IMG/VR virus record: IMGVR_UViG_3300028025_003904
Span: 56,105 to 120,104 of that record
Strand: one strand, 5' to 3'
Source of the DNA: a virus
DNA: 64,000 nucleotides
Shown here: positions 19,690 through 28,736 of the stretch, piece by piece
How the letters are laid out: every line of letters begins with the position of its first letter
Numbering within the stretch: the first letter of the stretch is position 1
Position numbers and translations under genes: made by a program
Notes under the pieces: generated by a model
Told to the model about the DNA's origin: nothing
The model's database searches: none
Seen by the model: the letters and a program-made list of their open reading frames with translations, nothing else

Positions 19690-19700
19690 TCTATACATCC

Positions 19701-19708
19701 TATAAATA
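19701..19708 (-). promoter_or_regulatory. Second TATTTATA copy upstream of giant fibre
   Basis: Sits in the 3' arm of an 8-bp inverted repeat without a T tract; it may be a second start site or a transcript-end hairpin. Confidence 0.35.
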
Positions 19709-19714
19709 TATCAT

Positions 19715-22006
19715 TTATAGATTTTTAATTCTTATCACCGATGTATAATTACCCCAAACATCTGCTGTAAATTGGTAATTAGATTTAGCTGGTAAGCGGA
19801 ATGTGAATGTATCTTTTGTATATCCATTGTTAAATCCATTATATATCAGTACTAATGCTTCCGTACCATCTGCTGATAATTTATATCTTGCAATTGGTCT
19901 AGAACTATTGTAAAGTGATATTGGGTAATTAGCGGTTCCAGTTGTCCAAGAACTACCACCTAATGATAAATCTGGAACTAACCACTCTGTTGCCGCAGAT
20001 ATTATATCTTCGTTTTGTTTAGCGTGTAAGTACCCAATGTATGCCCAATCCAATGAACTCTTACCTAACCACGTTGTATCACCCCATTTTGCATCAAATG
20101 CATCATCACCTAATGAATTATTTTCTCTATCTAAACGAGCAGTTCCAATTTCTTCTCCAACAACCGATTGATACCACATAAACAAACCATCTGCATAACA
20201 CATACACCATACTGCCATAGCATACATTAATGATGGACAAACCTCAAGTCTGTTACGGTCTGTGAATCGTAGTGATTTATTTATATTTACTTCTTTTCTT
20301 GCCATTCCAAAATCAGAACCTTCTATTGGTTCTTGTTTATACCAAAAATAACCACAAGCCAATCTATCGTGACTAGGTCCCAATAATTCTTCTAATATTT
20401 TTTTGGTAATATCGGTATTATGTACAATTGAATAAACCTGAAATTCTTGTTTCATTCTCAATTGGTAATTTGTCACATAGTGATATTTGTAATTTTCAAT
20501 TGCACCTTTATACCAAGCATAATATGGGCCCGTTTGAGAATATGGAATTGTCCCATTTATATAATAATCGTGATAATCGGAATACAATTTAGTAGATGTA
20601 ATTGAATTACCAGGTTCCATTGATTCCCAACCATACCCCGCCGAAGCTATATATCTTGATTGGTAAATTCCATTTCCATAATTTGAAAATTGAGGGGTTA
20701 CCCAATCAATATATAAAGGTGTATTATCATTTTTTAAACTTTGTACCTTTGCTAACGCATTATTAAAACATTTATTCCAAGCTACTCCCGCTGCTTCAAT
20801 AAACAGTGCAGGTGATAGGTGTTCAAAATCGTACTCAAAATGTATGCAGTTAAAAGGTACACTTTCCACAAAATATCCTAGCATTCTACCAGTTAAGTTT
20901 TCACCTCCAGTTCCACTACCCCATTCAGTTGTCCATTGATATGGATTGGCTTGTGCATATGTATATGTGTATCCTCCACCATTATATGTCCATGTAGACC
21001 TTTGATTTTCAGGAACATCATGTGCCATTAACAATGCAGTTGTTCTATGTTGCCACATTTCACTTAAATCTACATCAACGAAATTAACACCCCAAGCATA
21101 TGCTACTGCACCTCTAAAGATTAAATCACCATCAAAATGTAATTTTTTATTTTTGGGAATTTGTTGATTATATCCCCATTGTGTATTTATATCCGTTGAT
21201 TCGGATATACCTTTATTTAATCGTGTAGATGTTCTTACCGCATGAGAACCCGTATATAGTATATCCATTAAAGGTACAGCCATATCTACCCATTTTTTAT
21301 CTGCTCCCTTTTCATTTTGTATAGGAGTAATATCCGGCATTCTTCTAAAATAAGATGGTCCATTATGAGTTACATCTGGTATCCAATAATCGGGTCTAAA
21401 AAAATAAGTTTTATTTCCAACTATGTGTTGTCTATTTGCATCTGGCGCTAAATGGATAATAGCAGTTGTAGTATTAATACCATTACCATCCCCAACAAAT
21501 GCATTATTATTGTACTGACCAGTAACTAATCGTAAATCATAACCCTCCATTGCCGATAAATCAATGTTTGTAATGGATGATGAATTTAATGTTCCAACAT
21601 CTATAATCCATTTTTTAGAAGTATTATATGGTCTCGAATCCCAAACTGCATCTGTTAGTAATGAGCCACTCAAAGATAAAGATGTTCCACCTACACTTGA
21701 AGTATTTGCTATTAAATTATCACCATCTTTTAATCTGTCCTCTACCCAACTTGTATCCGTACCTTGCATTAACTCCTGCGGTTCACCCGTCATTTTACCA
21801 TCGTTTCCTAACGTAATATAATAAGTTAGATAGTTAGTAGGTATTACATAGTTACCGGCGGGAGCTAGTGTAGTTTTTGCTTCGTTTGTATAGAATATTG
21901 TATTTAAATCCAAAGATGTATTACTTGCATATAATTTAATAGATGCGTTTTCTTCTCTTGGATTTATTAGTTTTGCTCTTGCGTCACTTAATGATGAGTA
22001 TGCCAT
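19715..22006 (-). CDS. Giant adhesin/enzyme-like tail protein, paralogue 1
   Basis: 763 residues. It opens with a module shared by the next two genes (SLSDARAKLINPREENASIKLYAS..., FYTNEAKTTLAPAGNYVIPTNY). A Trp/Tyr-rich centre (about 130-650) includes FEYDFEHLSPALFIEA and SLMYAMAVWCMCYADGLFMW. The shared C-terminal beta module is PIARYKLSADGTEALVLIYN, NNGYTKDTFTFRLP, ending WGNYTSVIRIKNL. The large aromatic centre with scattered Asp/Glu looks like a carbohydrate-active barrel, and the end like a beta-sandwich. A polysaccharide-binding or depolymerising receptor protein is plausible. I do not recognise a CAZy family and no catalytic residues can be named. Confidence 0.72.
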   Translation of the reverse strand: MAYSSLSDARAKLINPREENASIKLYASNTSLDLNTIFYTNEAKTTLAPAGNYVIPTNYLTYYITLGNDGKMTGEPQELMQGTDTSWVEDRLKDGDNLIANTSSVGGTSLSLSGSLLTDAVWDSRPYNTSKKWIIDVGTLNSSSITNIDLSAMEGYDLRLVTGQYNNNAFVGDGNGINTTTAIIHLAPDANRQHIVGNKTYFFRPDYWIPDVTHNGPSYFRRMPDITPIQNEKGADKKWVDMAVPLMDILYTGSHAVRTSTRLNKGISESTDINTQWGYNQQIPKNKKLHFDGDLIFRGAVAYAWGVNFVDVDLSEMWQHRTTALLMAHDVPENQRSTWTYNGGGYTYTYAQANPYQWTTEWGSGTGGENLTGRMLGYFVESVPFNCIHFEYDFEHLSPALFIEAAGVAWNKCFNNALAKVQSLKNDNTPLYIDWVTPQFSNYGNGIYQSRYIASAGYGWESMEPGNSITSTKLYSDYHDYYINGTIPYSQTGPYYAWYKGAIENYKYHYVTNYQLRMKQEFQVYSIVHNTDITKKILEELLGPSHDRLACGYFWYKQEPIEGSDFGMARKEVNINKSLRFTDRNRLEVCPSLMYAMAVWCMCYADGLFMWYQSVVGEEIGTARLDRENNSLGDDAFDAKWGDTTWLGKSSLDWAYIGYLHAKQNEDIISAATEWLVPDLSLGGSSWTTGTANYPISLYNSSRPIARYKLSADGTEALVLIYNGFNNGYTKDTFTFRLPAKSNYQFTADVWGNYTSVIRIKNL

Positions 22007-22022
22007 AATTTTATTTTAATTA

Positions 22023-24815
22023 TTATCCAATTAGTGTATAATAAACTCCCGAACCATATATACCCGTTGTGCAATTAACATAACTACCACTTGCATCCAA
22101 CTGAATTGTAATGTATAGGTTTGTATTATCACTTATTGATTGTGTATATGGACTACATCCAAATGAACCAGTATTAGTTTCACCAAATCTTGCTGATAAA
22201 TTACTACCTGTTGCATCGGTAGGATAATATGAAATAATTGAGCCCGATGTTATTTTCATTGAACCCATATTTACATAAGTTGAGCTAGATACGGATGAAC
22301 CGGTCATATAACTTGATGTTATATCTGCGTAAATATCGTTTGAACTCCAATATATTTTAGAATTATTATATTCCGGAGATACACTACCACTAACTCTTGC
22401 AAAGAATGTTAAAGTTCGTTGGTTTGGAGGTGATATATTTCTAATTCGTATTACCGATGTATAATTACCCCAAGTATCTACTAAATATTCTTTATTATCC
22501 TCTGTTGGTAATCTTACTCTATGTGTTTCTTTTGTATATCCATTATTAAATGGACTTATAACTAACATCAATGCTTCTGAACCATCATCTGATAATTTGT
22601 ATGCAACTATTGGTGCTTTTAAATAAAACAAAAATACAGGATAATTCTTTTCACCGGTTAGCCACTCACCATTCCAATATGTTTCAGCTTTTATCCAAAC
22701 CGTACTTGCTGCTATTATATCTTTGTGTTGTAGTACTTGCCAAAATCCAATATATAACCAATCCCAAGTACCATTACTACGAGAACGAGTTTCACCATAT
22801 GCACCAATTGTTTTGTAAAATACCTGATTTTCAGTTCCATCATATCCTAAATAATTTTGCCAATAAGCTATGGATTCTGGTTCTTCTCCTTGTGTATATG
22901 CTTCCCAACACCAACTACCATCCGCATACGCCATTGACCAAACCGCTTGGGATTGTATAGTAGATGGTGCAGGTTGTGGACGATACATTCCATTTTTATT
23001 ACCATTCCATTCAACATAAATTCTTTCAAAACCAAAATCTGATGCATCTATTGGCTCTTGAAATTGCCAAAAATAACCCATAGCTCTAGCGTTACCAGCA
23101 ACAGTTGCACCAAATATATCAAATAAAAGTTTTTTAGTAATATCATAACTATGTACTAATTGATAAGCTCTCCAAGTATCCAATCCAAAGTTTTGATAAT
23201 TGGTTATATAGTGTCTATTTATAGCATCACCGGCACCAACATAGAATGAAGTAACTCTTCCTCCTAATGCAGTATAATCTACACTTCCACTTGTATAGTA
23301 AGCATTATAATCATAATATAGAGTACCATTTCTTAATTGAGTAAGAGATTGGTTAATTCTAGCGTTATCCGAATCATTCCAGCCACCATACCAACCGGGT
23401 GCATATATACCACCGGCATAGTTACTAAATGTAGGAATAAAACCATTTTCGTTTGTATAAGCAAAGTAATTATTAGCTTGCGCGTAAACTTTACAAGCAT
23501 CTATACATTTTTTAAATCCTAATCCACATAGATAACTTGAACCTCCTGCACCTGAAAAATATTCAAAATCAAATTCTCTTATACGGCTATTACCATTTTC
23601 TTCATAGCATCCCAATAAATTATTGGCAGGAGAGTAAGCTCCCCCATTTGTACCTGAATTAATTGCCCACGTCCAATGGTATGGATTTATTTCGGAATAT
23701 TTAACACCATGTACACTATAACCGTTTGCCCAAGTATCATTATCAACTACCAAAGATTCCATCATGGCGGCGCATTTTTGAGTATCGCTTTCTACACTAA
23801 AATTAGGGTCTCTTCCTATAATATGCCCCACTGCACCTCTAATAAAAAAATCATTATCAAATTGTAATCTATCATTTGGATTTGCAAAGGTTTCTTCATA
23901 TTCTGCTCCATATGGGTATTGTGCAAATCCAGCTTTAACTAACGTTGTTACACATTTGTTTCTTCTGGTTGATATACGTCTAACTCTATTTAAAGAACCT
24001 AATCCTGTACTTTTATAGATTAAATCTCCCAACGGAGTACCCATATCAAGAAATTCTTTTTTTGAACCTGAATTATCTATTATCGGTAATGTATCTGGTA
24101 ATCTTCTAAAAAACGAAGTATATTCATAATTGTAAGATGGTATAAAATAATCAGGTCTAAATGTATAAGTTAAACTACCAGTTGTTACTACACGATTTGG
24201 GTCAGCCGCTATATGAACGATTGCACTTGTTTGTGTTCGTTCTTGGAAGCCAGGAACTCCAGGTTGCCCTCTCCAAGTTCTACCACTATTTAGCCAATTG
24301 CCACAAGTTATTTTTATTTCATATCCTTTCATATCGGAAAGGTCTATATTTTCTAACGAACGAGATTGATACGCATTCATATCAACTTGCCAAGCTTTAT
24401 ATGTGCCCGCTTCTGGTGTTTGAGTGTACCATATAGTATCGGTAAGTAATAAACTAGCAGTATCTAAAACCATTGCAGTACCACCACCATTTATATAAGC
24501 CCAAGGGTAATTGGCTATCTTTACACCACCACTATGTATAGTATCATCTACCCAACTCGTATCCATACTACCTGTCATCACTTCCAATGGTTCAGTTGTC
24601 ATTCTACCATTTGAACCCAATGTTACATAATACGATTTATAGTTAGTTGGGATTACATAATTACCGGCTGGTGCTAAAACCGATTTAGATGCATTCGTAT
24701 AAAAAATAGTCCCCATCGTAAAGAAGTTATCATTAGCATATAATATGGATGAACTATGTTCTTGTGTTGGGTCTATTACTCTTGCTCTAGCTTCTGTTAT
24801 ATTTGCGAATGCCAT
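22023..24815 (-). CDS. Giant adhesin/enzyme-like tail protein, paralogue 2
   Basis: 930 residues. Same N-terminal module (ITEARARVIDPTQEHSSSIL...), aromatic core and WGNYTSVIRIRNI module as the flanking paralogues. An extra C-terminal domain of about 130 residues (RTLTFFARVSGSVSPEYNNS to GSGVYYTLIG) closely resembles the end of the protein at 27335-28705. The core is divergent, the ends conserved: the usual pattern of receptor-binding proteins that diversify by exchange. Separated from its neighbours by 16 nt and 1 nt, so all three are co-transcribed. Confidence 0.72.
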   Translation of the reverse strand: MAFANITEARARVIDPTQEHSSSILYANDNFFTMGTIFYTNASKSVLAPAGNYVIPTNYKSYYVTLGSNGRMTTEPLEVMTGSMDTSWVDDTIHSGGVKIANYPWAYINGGGTAMVLDTASLLLTDTIWYTQTPEAGTYKAWQVDMNAYQSRSLENIDLSDMKGYEIKITCGNWLNSGRTWRGQPGVPGFQERTQTSAIVHIAADPNRVVTTGSLTYTFRPDYFIPSYNYEYTSFFRRLPDTLPIIDNSGSKKEFLDMGTPLGDLIYKSTGLGSLNRVRRISTRRNKCVTTLVKAGFAQYPYGAEYEETFANPNDRLQFDNDFFIRGAVGHIIGRDPNFSVESDTQKCAAMMESLVVDNDTWANGYSVHGVKYSEINPYHWTWAINSGTNGGAYSPANNLLGCYEENGNSRIREFDFEYFSGAGGSSYLCGLGFKKCIDACKVYAQANNYFAYTNENGFIPTFSNYAGGIYAPGWYGGWNDSDNARINQSLTQLRNGTLYYDYNAYYTSGSVDYTALGGRVTSFYVGAGDAINRHYITNYQNFGLDTWRAYQLVHSYDITKKLLFDIFGATVAGNARAMGYFWQFQEPIDASDFGFERIYVEWNGNKNGMYRPQPAPSTIQSQAVWSMAYADGSWCWEAYTQGEEPESIAYWQNYLGYDGTENQVFYKTIGAYGETRSRSNGTWDWLYIGFWQVLQHKDIIAASTVWIKAETYWNGEWLTGEKNYPVFLFYLKAPIVAYKLSDDGSEALMLVISPFNNGYTKETHRVRLPTEDNKEYLVDTWGNYTSVIRIRNISPPNQRTLTFFARVSGSVSPEYNNSKIYWSSNDIYADITSSYMTGSSVSSSTYVNMGSMKITSGSIISYYPTDATGSNLSARFGETNTGSFGCSPYTQSISDNTNLYITIQLDASGSYVNCTTGIYGSGVYYTLIG

Positions 24816-24816
24816 T

Positions 24817-27330
24817 TTATAAATCTTTAATTCTTATTACCGAAGTATAATTACCCCAAGTACTTACTAATATTTCTTTGTTTGCTTTAGTTGGTAATCT
24901 TAAACTAAAATCAGTTTTAGTGTATCCAATATTACAAGCGTTTTGAGTTATAAGAAGAGCTTCCGTTCCATCTGCGGATAATTTATATGCGGATATTGGA
25001 GCATCTCTATTATATAGATATACTGGATTATTATACTTTCCGGTTTTCCATTCACCATTCCAATAAACTTCTGGCTTTACCCAATCAGTATTTGCTTCTA
25101 TAATATCTTTATGTTGTAATACTTGGAAATAACCAATATATAACCAATCCATAGGACTATTAGCATGGTCACCAGTATCCCCGTACATAGCGTTGATATT
25201 ACCAGTTACACTACTATCTTCCAATCCATTCCAACCATAATAATTTGCCCAATATTTAAATGCATCTTTATCTTCATCTTGTCCTATTGAACCACCATCC
25301 CACATAAATAAACCATCTGCATAAGCCATACACCAGACTGCGTATGATTGAAAAACGGATGGAGCTATATATGCCCTAGAACCTGCATTCCCACCAGTAC
25401 CAGGTAAATATCCCCCATAATTTGTACCATTCCTTACATATGTTAAATCGGCACCAGCTACCGGTTCATGTCTTCTCCATAAATATCCAGCACATTGCAT
25501 GGTTGAAGCCGTTGCCTCATTATAGGTTGTATCTATTACTTTCCTTGCTACATCATAATTGTAAACTAAAGAATATGTAAACCATTGTGGAGCCGCATCG
25601 TTAAAGTAATTTGTTACAAAGCAATATTTAACATATTCACCAAAACCTTGCCATAACCCATAATCCCCAACTGCTTGGTCTATTGTCCAAGTCCCATTTG
25701 TAACAAATTTATCATAGCGTTCAAATAATTTATAATTTTCATTTACATTTGAACCAGTAGAAAAATAAAACCAACCATCACCTACGGCTCCGTATTTGCC
25801 TCTATTATCTATTCCACCACCATAATAAGACCATTTTGGGAAACGTTCTTTATTTGGTATTTGACCAGTTGCAATTCCATATGCAACTACACTATCATAA
25901 CATCTCTTTAATGCATACCCAACATAATAATCGTTAGTTCCATTATATACCTCAAAATCTTCTTGTATGTGGTCTGCTAAATATAAATTTGCAGATGTTG
26001 CATCATAACCACCAGGTTTTCCCAAATAAGTACATAGTTGATTTGCAGGTCCTTCGCTTTGATAAGCAGTTCCAGAGTTTATTTCAGTAGTCCAATGGTA
26101 TGGATTTACATAATTATATCTAAATCCTGAATAACTACCATTTTCCCAAGTAAAATTATCTACAATTAAAGAAATCATCATAGCCGGTATTTCCATACCG
26201 TTTGGCCAAGATGGAATACCAGGAACTGCTCTTTGCATTGCGTTTCTAATTGGAAAATCTCCACCAAATACAAATTTACCAATACCATCATGTTCTTCAT
26301 CAAAATCAGGTTCGGTGTACCAATTGAGCTCCAAATCCATAATCTTTTTGGTTGAAACTCTACCTTTTTCAGTTATTCCTTGATTTTTCCATGTTCCTAT
26401 TCTCCAATCTACATTTTTTGAATATGGGGGTGTTCCATTACTTAATGGTGTTATATCGGCAAGAGGTAGTGACATATCACTAAATAATTTTTGCTTTCCA
26501 AATTTATCTTTTATAGGAAGTACTTTTGGCATTCTTCTTATAATGGTTGATGCCTCATAGTTTTCATTTGCATACCAGTAATCTGGTTTAAATGTATAAG
26601 TTAAACTCCCAGTTGTTACTACTCTATATGGGTCATCTGCTAAATGAATTACACCTTGAACTATACTATTTAATGTATATCCGGGTGATGTATCTGGAGT
26701 ACCACTTAAATTTTCGTTTCTATTACTACCAGTATGGTATTCACCATTTATTACACGAAGGTCATATCCCTTCATATCTGTAATATCTATGGATTTTAAT
26801 GAACGAGATACAAATGCATTATTACCAGAACCACCTGCTGAATGTAATTTTCCATTTTCTATTACAAATGATTTAAATGCACCATTTGCATCCGGTCTTA
26901 CATATGTTGTATCCCAATAATCATCTGTTACATAAATTCTACCTTGTGCGGATTGTGATAATGATAATTTCATCCCACACCATTGAAAATAACTATCAGT
27001 ACTGGGAACGTATCTAGAACAAGTTAAATCCATTTTAGCTGAACCACTATATCCCGTACAATCTGCCCAATTTGTATCAAAACTACCAGTCATCAATTCC
27101 AATGGTTGTGTTGTAAATCTTCCATTAGAACCCAATGTTGCATAGTATGTTTTAAAATTTGTAGGAATTACATAATTACCAGCAGGTGCTAAAACAGATT
27201 TAGATGCATCTGTATAAAATGTTGTACCTAATGTAAAAAAATTATCACTAGCATAAAGTATAGAGCCACTATTATCTAATCTAGGATTAGTAATCCTGTC
27301 TTTTGCTTGAATGTACGATGAATACCCCAT
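24817..27330 (-). CDS. Giant adhesin/enzyme-like tail protein, paralogue 3
   Basis: 837 residues. Starts MGYSSYIQAKDRITNPRLDN and keeps the FYTDASKSVLAPAGNYVIPTN signature, the aromatic middle (YLWRRHEPVAGADLTYV, FQSYAVWCMAYADGLFMWDG) and the terminal WGNYTSVIRIKDL. It has longer insertions near residues 80-160 than paralogue 1. First of the three to be transcribed, 4 nt after the 456-residue fibre gene. Role as for the paralogues: probable host-surface binding or degrading protein, inferred only from size, composition and place. Confidence 0.72.
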   Translation of the reverse strand: MGYSSYIQAKDRITNPRLDNSGSILYASDNFFTLGTTFYTDASKSVLAPAGNYVIPTNFKTYYATLGSNGRFTTQPLELMTGSFDTNWADCTGYSGSAKMDLTCSRYVPSTDSYFQWCGMKLSLSQSAQGRIYVTDDYWDTTYVRPDANGAFKSFVIENGKLHSAGGSGNNAFVSRSLKSIDITDMKGYDLRVINGEYHTGSNRNENLSGTPDTSPGYTLNSIVQGVIHLADDPYRVVTTGSLTYTFKPDYWYANENYEASTIIRRMPKVLPIKDKFGKQKLFSDMSLPLADITPLSNGTPPYSKNVDWRIGTWKNQGITEKGRVSTKKIMDLELNWYTEPDFDEEHDGIGKFVFGGDFPIRNAMQRAVPGIPSWPNGMEIPAMMISLIVDNFTWENGSYSGFRYNYVNPYHWTTEINSGTAYQSEGPANQLCTYLGKPGGYDATSANLYLADHIQEDFEVYNGTNDYYVGYALKRCYDSVVAYGIATGQIPNKERFPKWSYYGGGIDNRGKYGAVGDGWFYFSTGSNVNENYKLFERYDKFVTNGTWTIDQAVGDYGLWQGFGEYVKYCFVTNYFNDAAPQWFTYSLVYNYDVARKVIDTTYNEATASTMQCAGYLWRRHEPVAGADLTYVRNGTNYGGYLPGTGGNAGSRAYIAPSVFQSYAVWCMAYADGLFMWDGGSIGQDEDKDAFKYWANYYGWNGLEDSSVTGNINAMYGDTGDHANSPMDWLYIGYFQVLQHKDIIEANTDWVKPEVYWNGEWKTGKYNNPVYLYNRDAPISAYKLSADGTEALLITQNACNIGYTKTDFSLRLPTKANKEILVSTWGNYTSVIRIKDL

Positions 27331-27334
27331 ATTA

Positions 27335-28705
27335 TTAAATTCCGGTTAATGTGTAGTATATACCAGGACCAAATGAATCGGCGCAACTTACATAATTACC
27401 ACCACCATCTGTTTGAATTGTTACATATACATCTATATCAGAACCAACAATTGAATTAGCTGCGCCACATAGGAATGAACCCGTACAATTTTGTGTATAA
27501 CATGCTGATATATTAGTACCAACATTATCCGTTGCAAAGTATGATATGGTTGAACCAGTTGTTAAAGTTACAACTCCCATATTTACATAAGTAGATGAAG
27601 ATACAGCCGATGCGGTTAGATACCCATTTGTAGTGGTTGCGAATATATCATTATTTGTATTCCAATATATTTTAGCATTCGTGTTAGTAGGCGATACACT
27701 ACCACTAACTCTTGCGTAAAATGTAACGGTTTGTTGTGCAGATTGTACAGGAGAACTCAATGTAAATCCAAAGTTTGTATTACCCAATGGTGATTCAACA
27801 ATTACAATTGAACCAGTTACCGTTGATAATTTATTAAAACTTGCACTTCCAGCTGCCGAACCTGATATTCCATTTATTTTACCACGTCTTTTTAGAGCTC
27901 TGTTATGAATAGTACTACCTCTAAATCCAGTATCAATTACATTAGAACCAGAGTATTGAACTATAAATCTATCAGGTAATTCACCCGAATCATAAGTAAG
28001 TGTAACTGCACCAAATGTTGTTCCTAAATCTACTGAATATGAATATGAACCAGTTACTCCGCCCAAATATTTAACCTCTGCAACATCTGCTGCTAATGTA
28101 GTTAAAGAACCAGTTGCTGGTAAATTATATTGAGATGTATATGTATAAAAATCGTTTGGAGCATCTTCGTAAAAATAATATGCTTCGGGTATTGGAAAGG
28201 TTGTCCTATCAGGCCCAGCCAATCCACCATATGCAGATGAAATAAACGCAAAACAAGGACACAATTCACCATAAGATGCACTATATAATACTAAATTTCC
28301 ATTTATTATCATTTCAGCACCACGTGGTAAGAATGCATCTACACTTGATGAGTAAGCAGCTGCTACGGATGCATATCCAACACCCTGTTGTTGTTGGACC
28401 ATCCACCATTGGTCGTGAAATCTTCTTGCTTTGAATGGTACATTTGGTCCTAATACAGGCCAATAACCCAACACTAACCCATCATATAATCTACCACAAT
28501 TTGCAGATGCGGATGTATCATTGTATCCACCAAACTCACCAATAGTTACTGGATAAGTATCGTTTATCTCCGGTGCTCCGGTTAGATTGACATTCTTATA
28601 TACATCATTTTGAGCTGCAGTTAATGAAAACGAACTAGCTGTCAATGACATTTCTGTCCGTATGTCCCCTAATGATATTTTTGAACCTGATGATGGTAAA
28701 GGCAT
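27335..28705 (-). CDS. Tail fibre/adhesin with exchangeable C-terminal domain
   Basis: 456 residues. The N-terminal segment MPLPSSGSKISLGDIRTEMS... IGEFGGY matches the short attachment module at the start of the Gly-rich adhesin at 36761-37711. The middle holds beta-rich Ser/Tyr/Thr-rich sequence. The last 130 residues (TVTFYARVSGSVSPTNTNAK to GPGIYYTLTGI) are homologous to the extra end domain of paralogue 2. It has its own TATTTATA element and leads the adhesin operon. Probable receptor-binding protein. Confidence 0.75.
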   Translation of the reverse strand: MPLPSSGSKISLGDIRTEMSLTASSFSLTAAQNDVYKNVNLTGAPEINDTYPVTIGEFGGYNDTSASANCGRLYDGLVLGYWPVLGPNVPFKARRFHDQWWMVQQQQGVGYASVAAAYSSSVDAFLPRGAEMIINGNLVLYSASYGELCPCFAFISSAYGGLAGPDRTTFPIPEAYYFYEDAPNDFYTYTSQYNLPATGSLTTLAADVAEVKYLGGVTGSYSYSVDLGTTFGAVTLTYDSGELPDRFIVQYSGSNVIDTGFRGSTIHNRALKRRGKINGISGSAAGSASFNKLSTVTGSIVIVESPLGNTNFGFTLSSPVQSAQQTVTFYARVSGSVSPTNTNAKIYWNTNNDIFATTTNGYLTASAVSSSTYVNMGVVTLTTGSTISYFATDNVGTNISACYTQNCTGSFLCGAANSIVGSDIDVYVTIQTDGGGNYVSCADSFGPGIYYTLTGI

Positions 28706-28728
28706 ATATAAAAGTATTATTCAACTAA

Positions 28729-28736
28729 TATAAATA
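28729..28736 (-). promoter_or_regulatory. Putative late promoter element of adhesin operon
   Basis: Sense TATTTATA 23 nt before the ATG at 28705, touching the stop codon of the glycosyltransferase gene. It gives the adhesin operon a start independent of the modification cassette. Confidence 0.5.

Noticed and set aside
19691-19712. Terminator after adhesin paralogue 1
   Set aside because: There is an 8-bp inverted repeat, but it is pure A/T except one pair and lacks a T tract.
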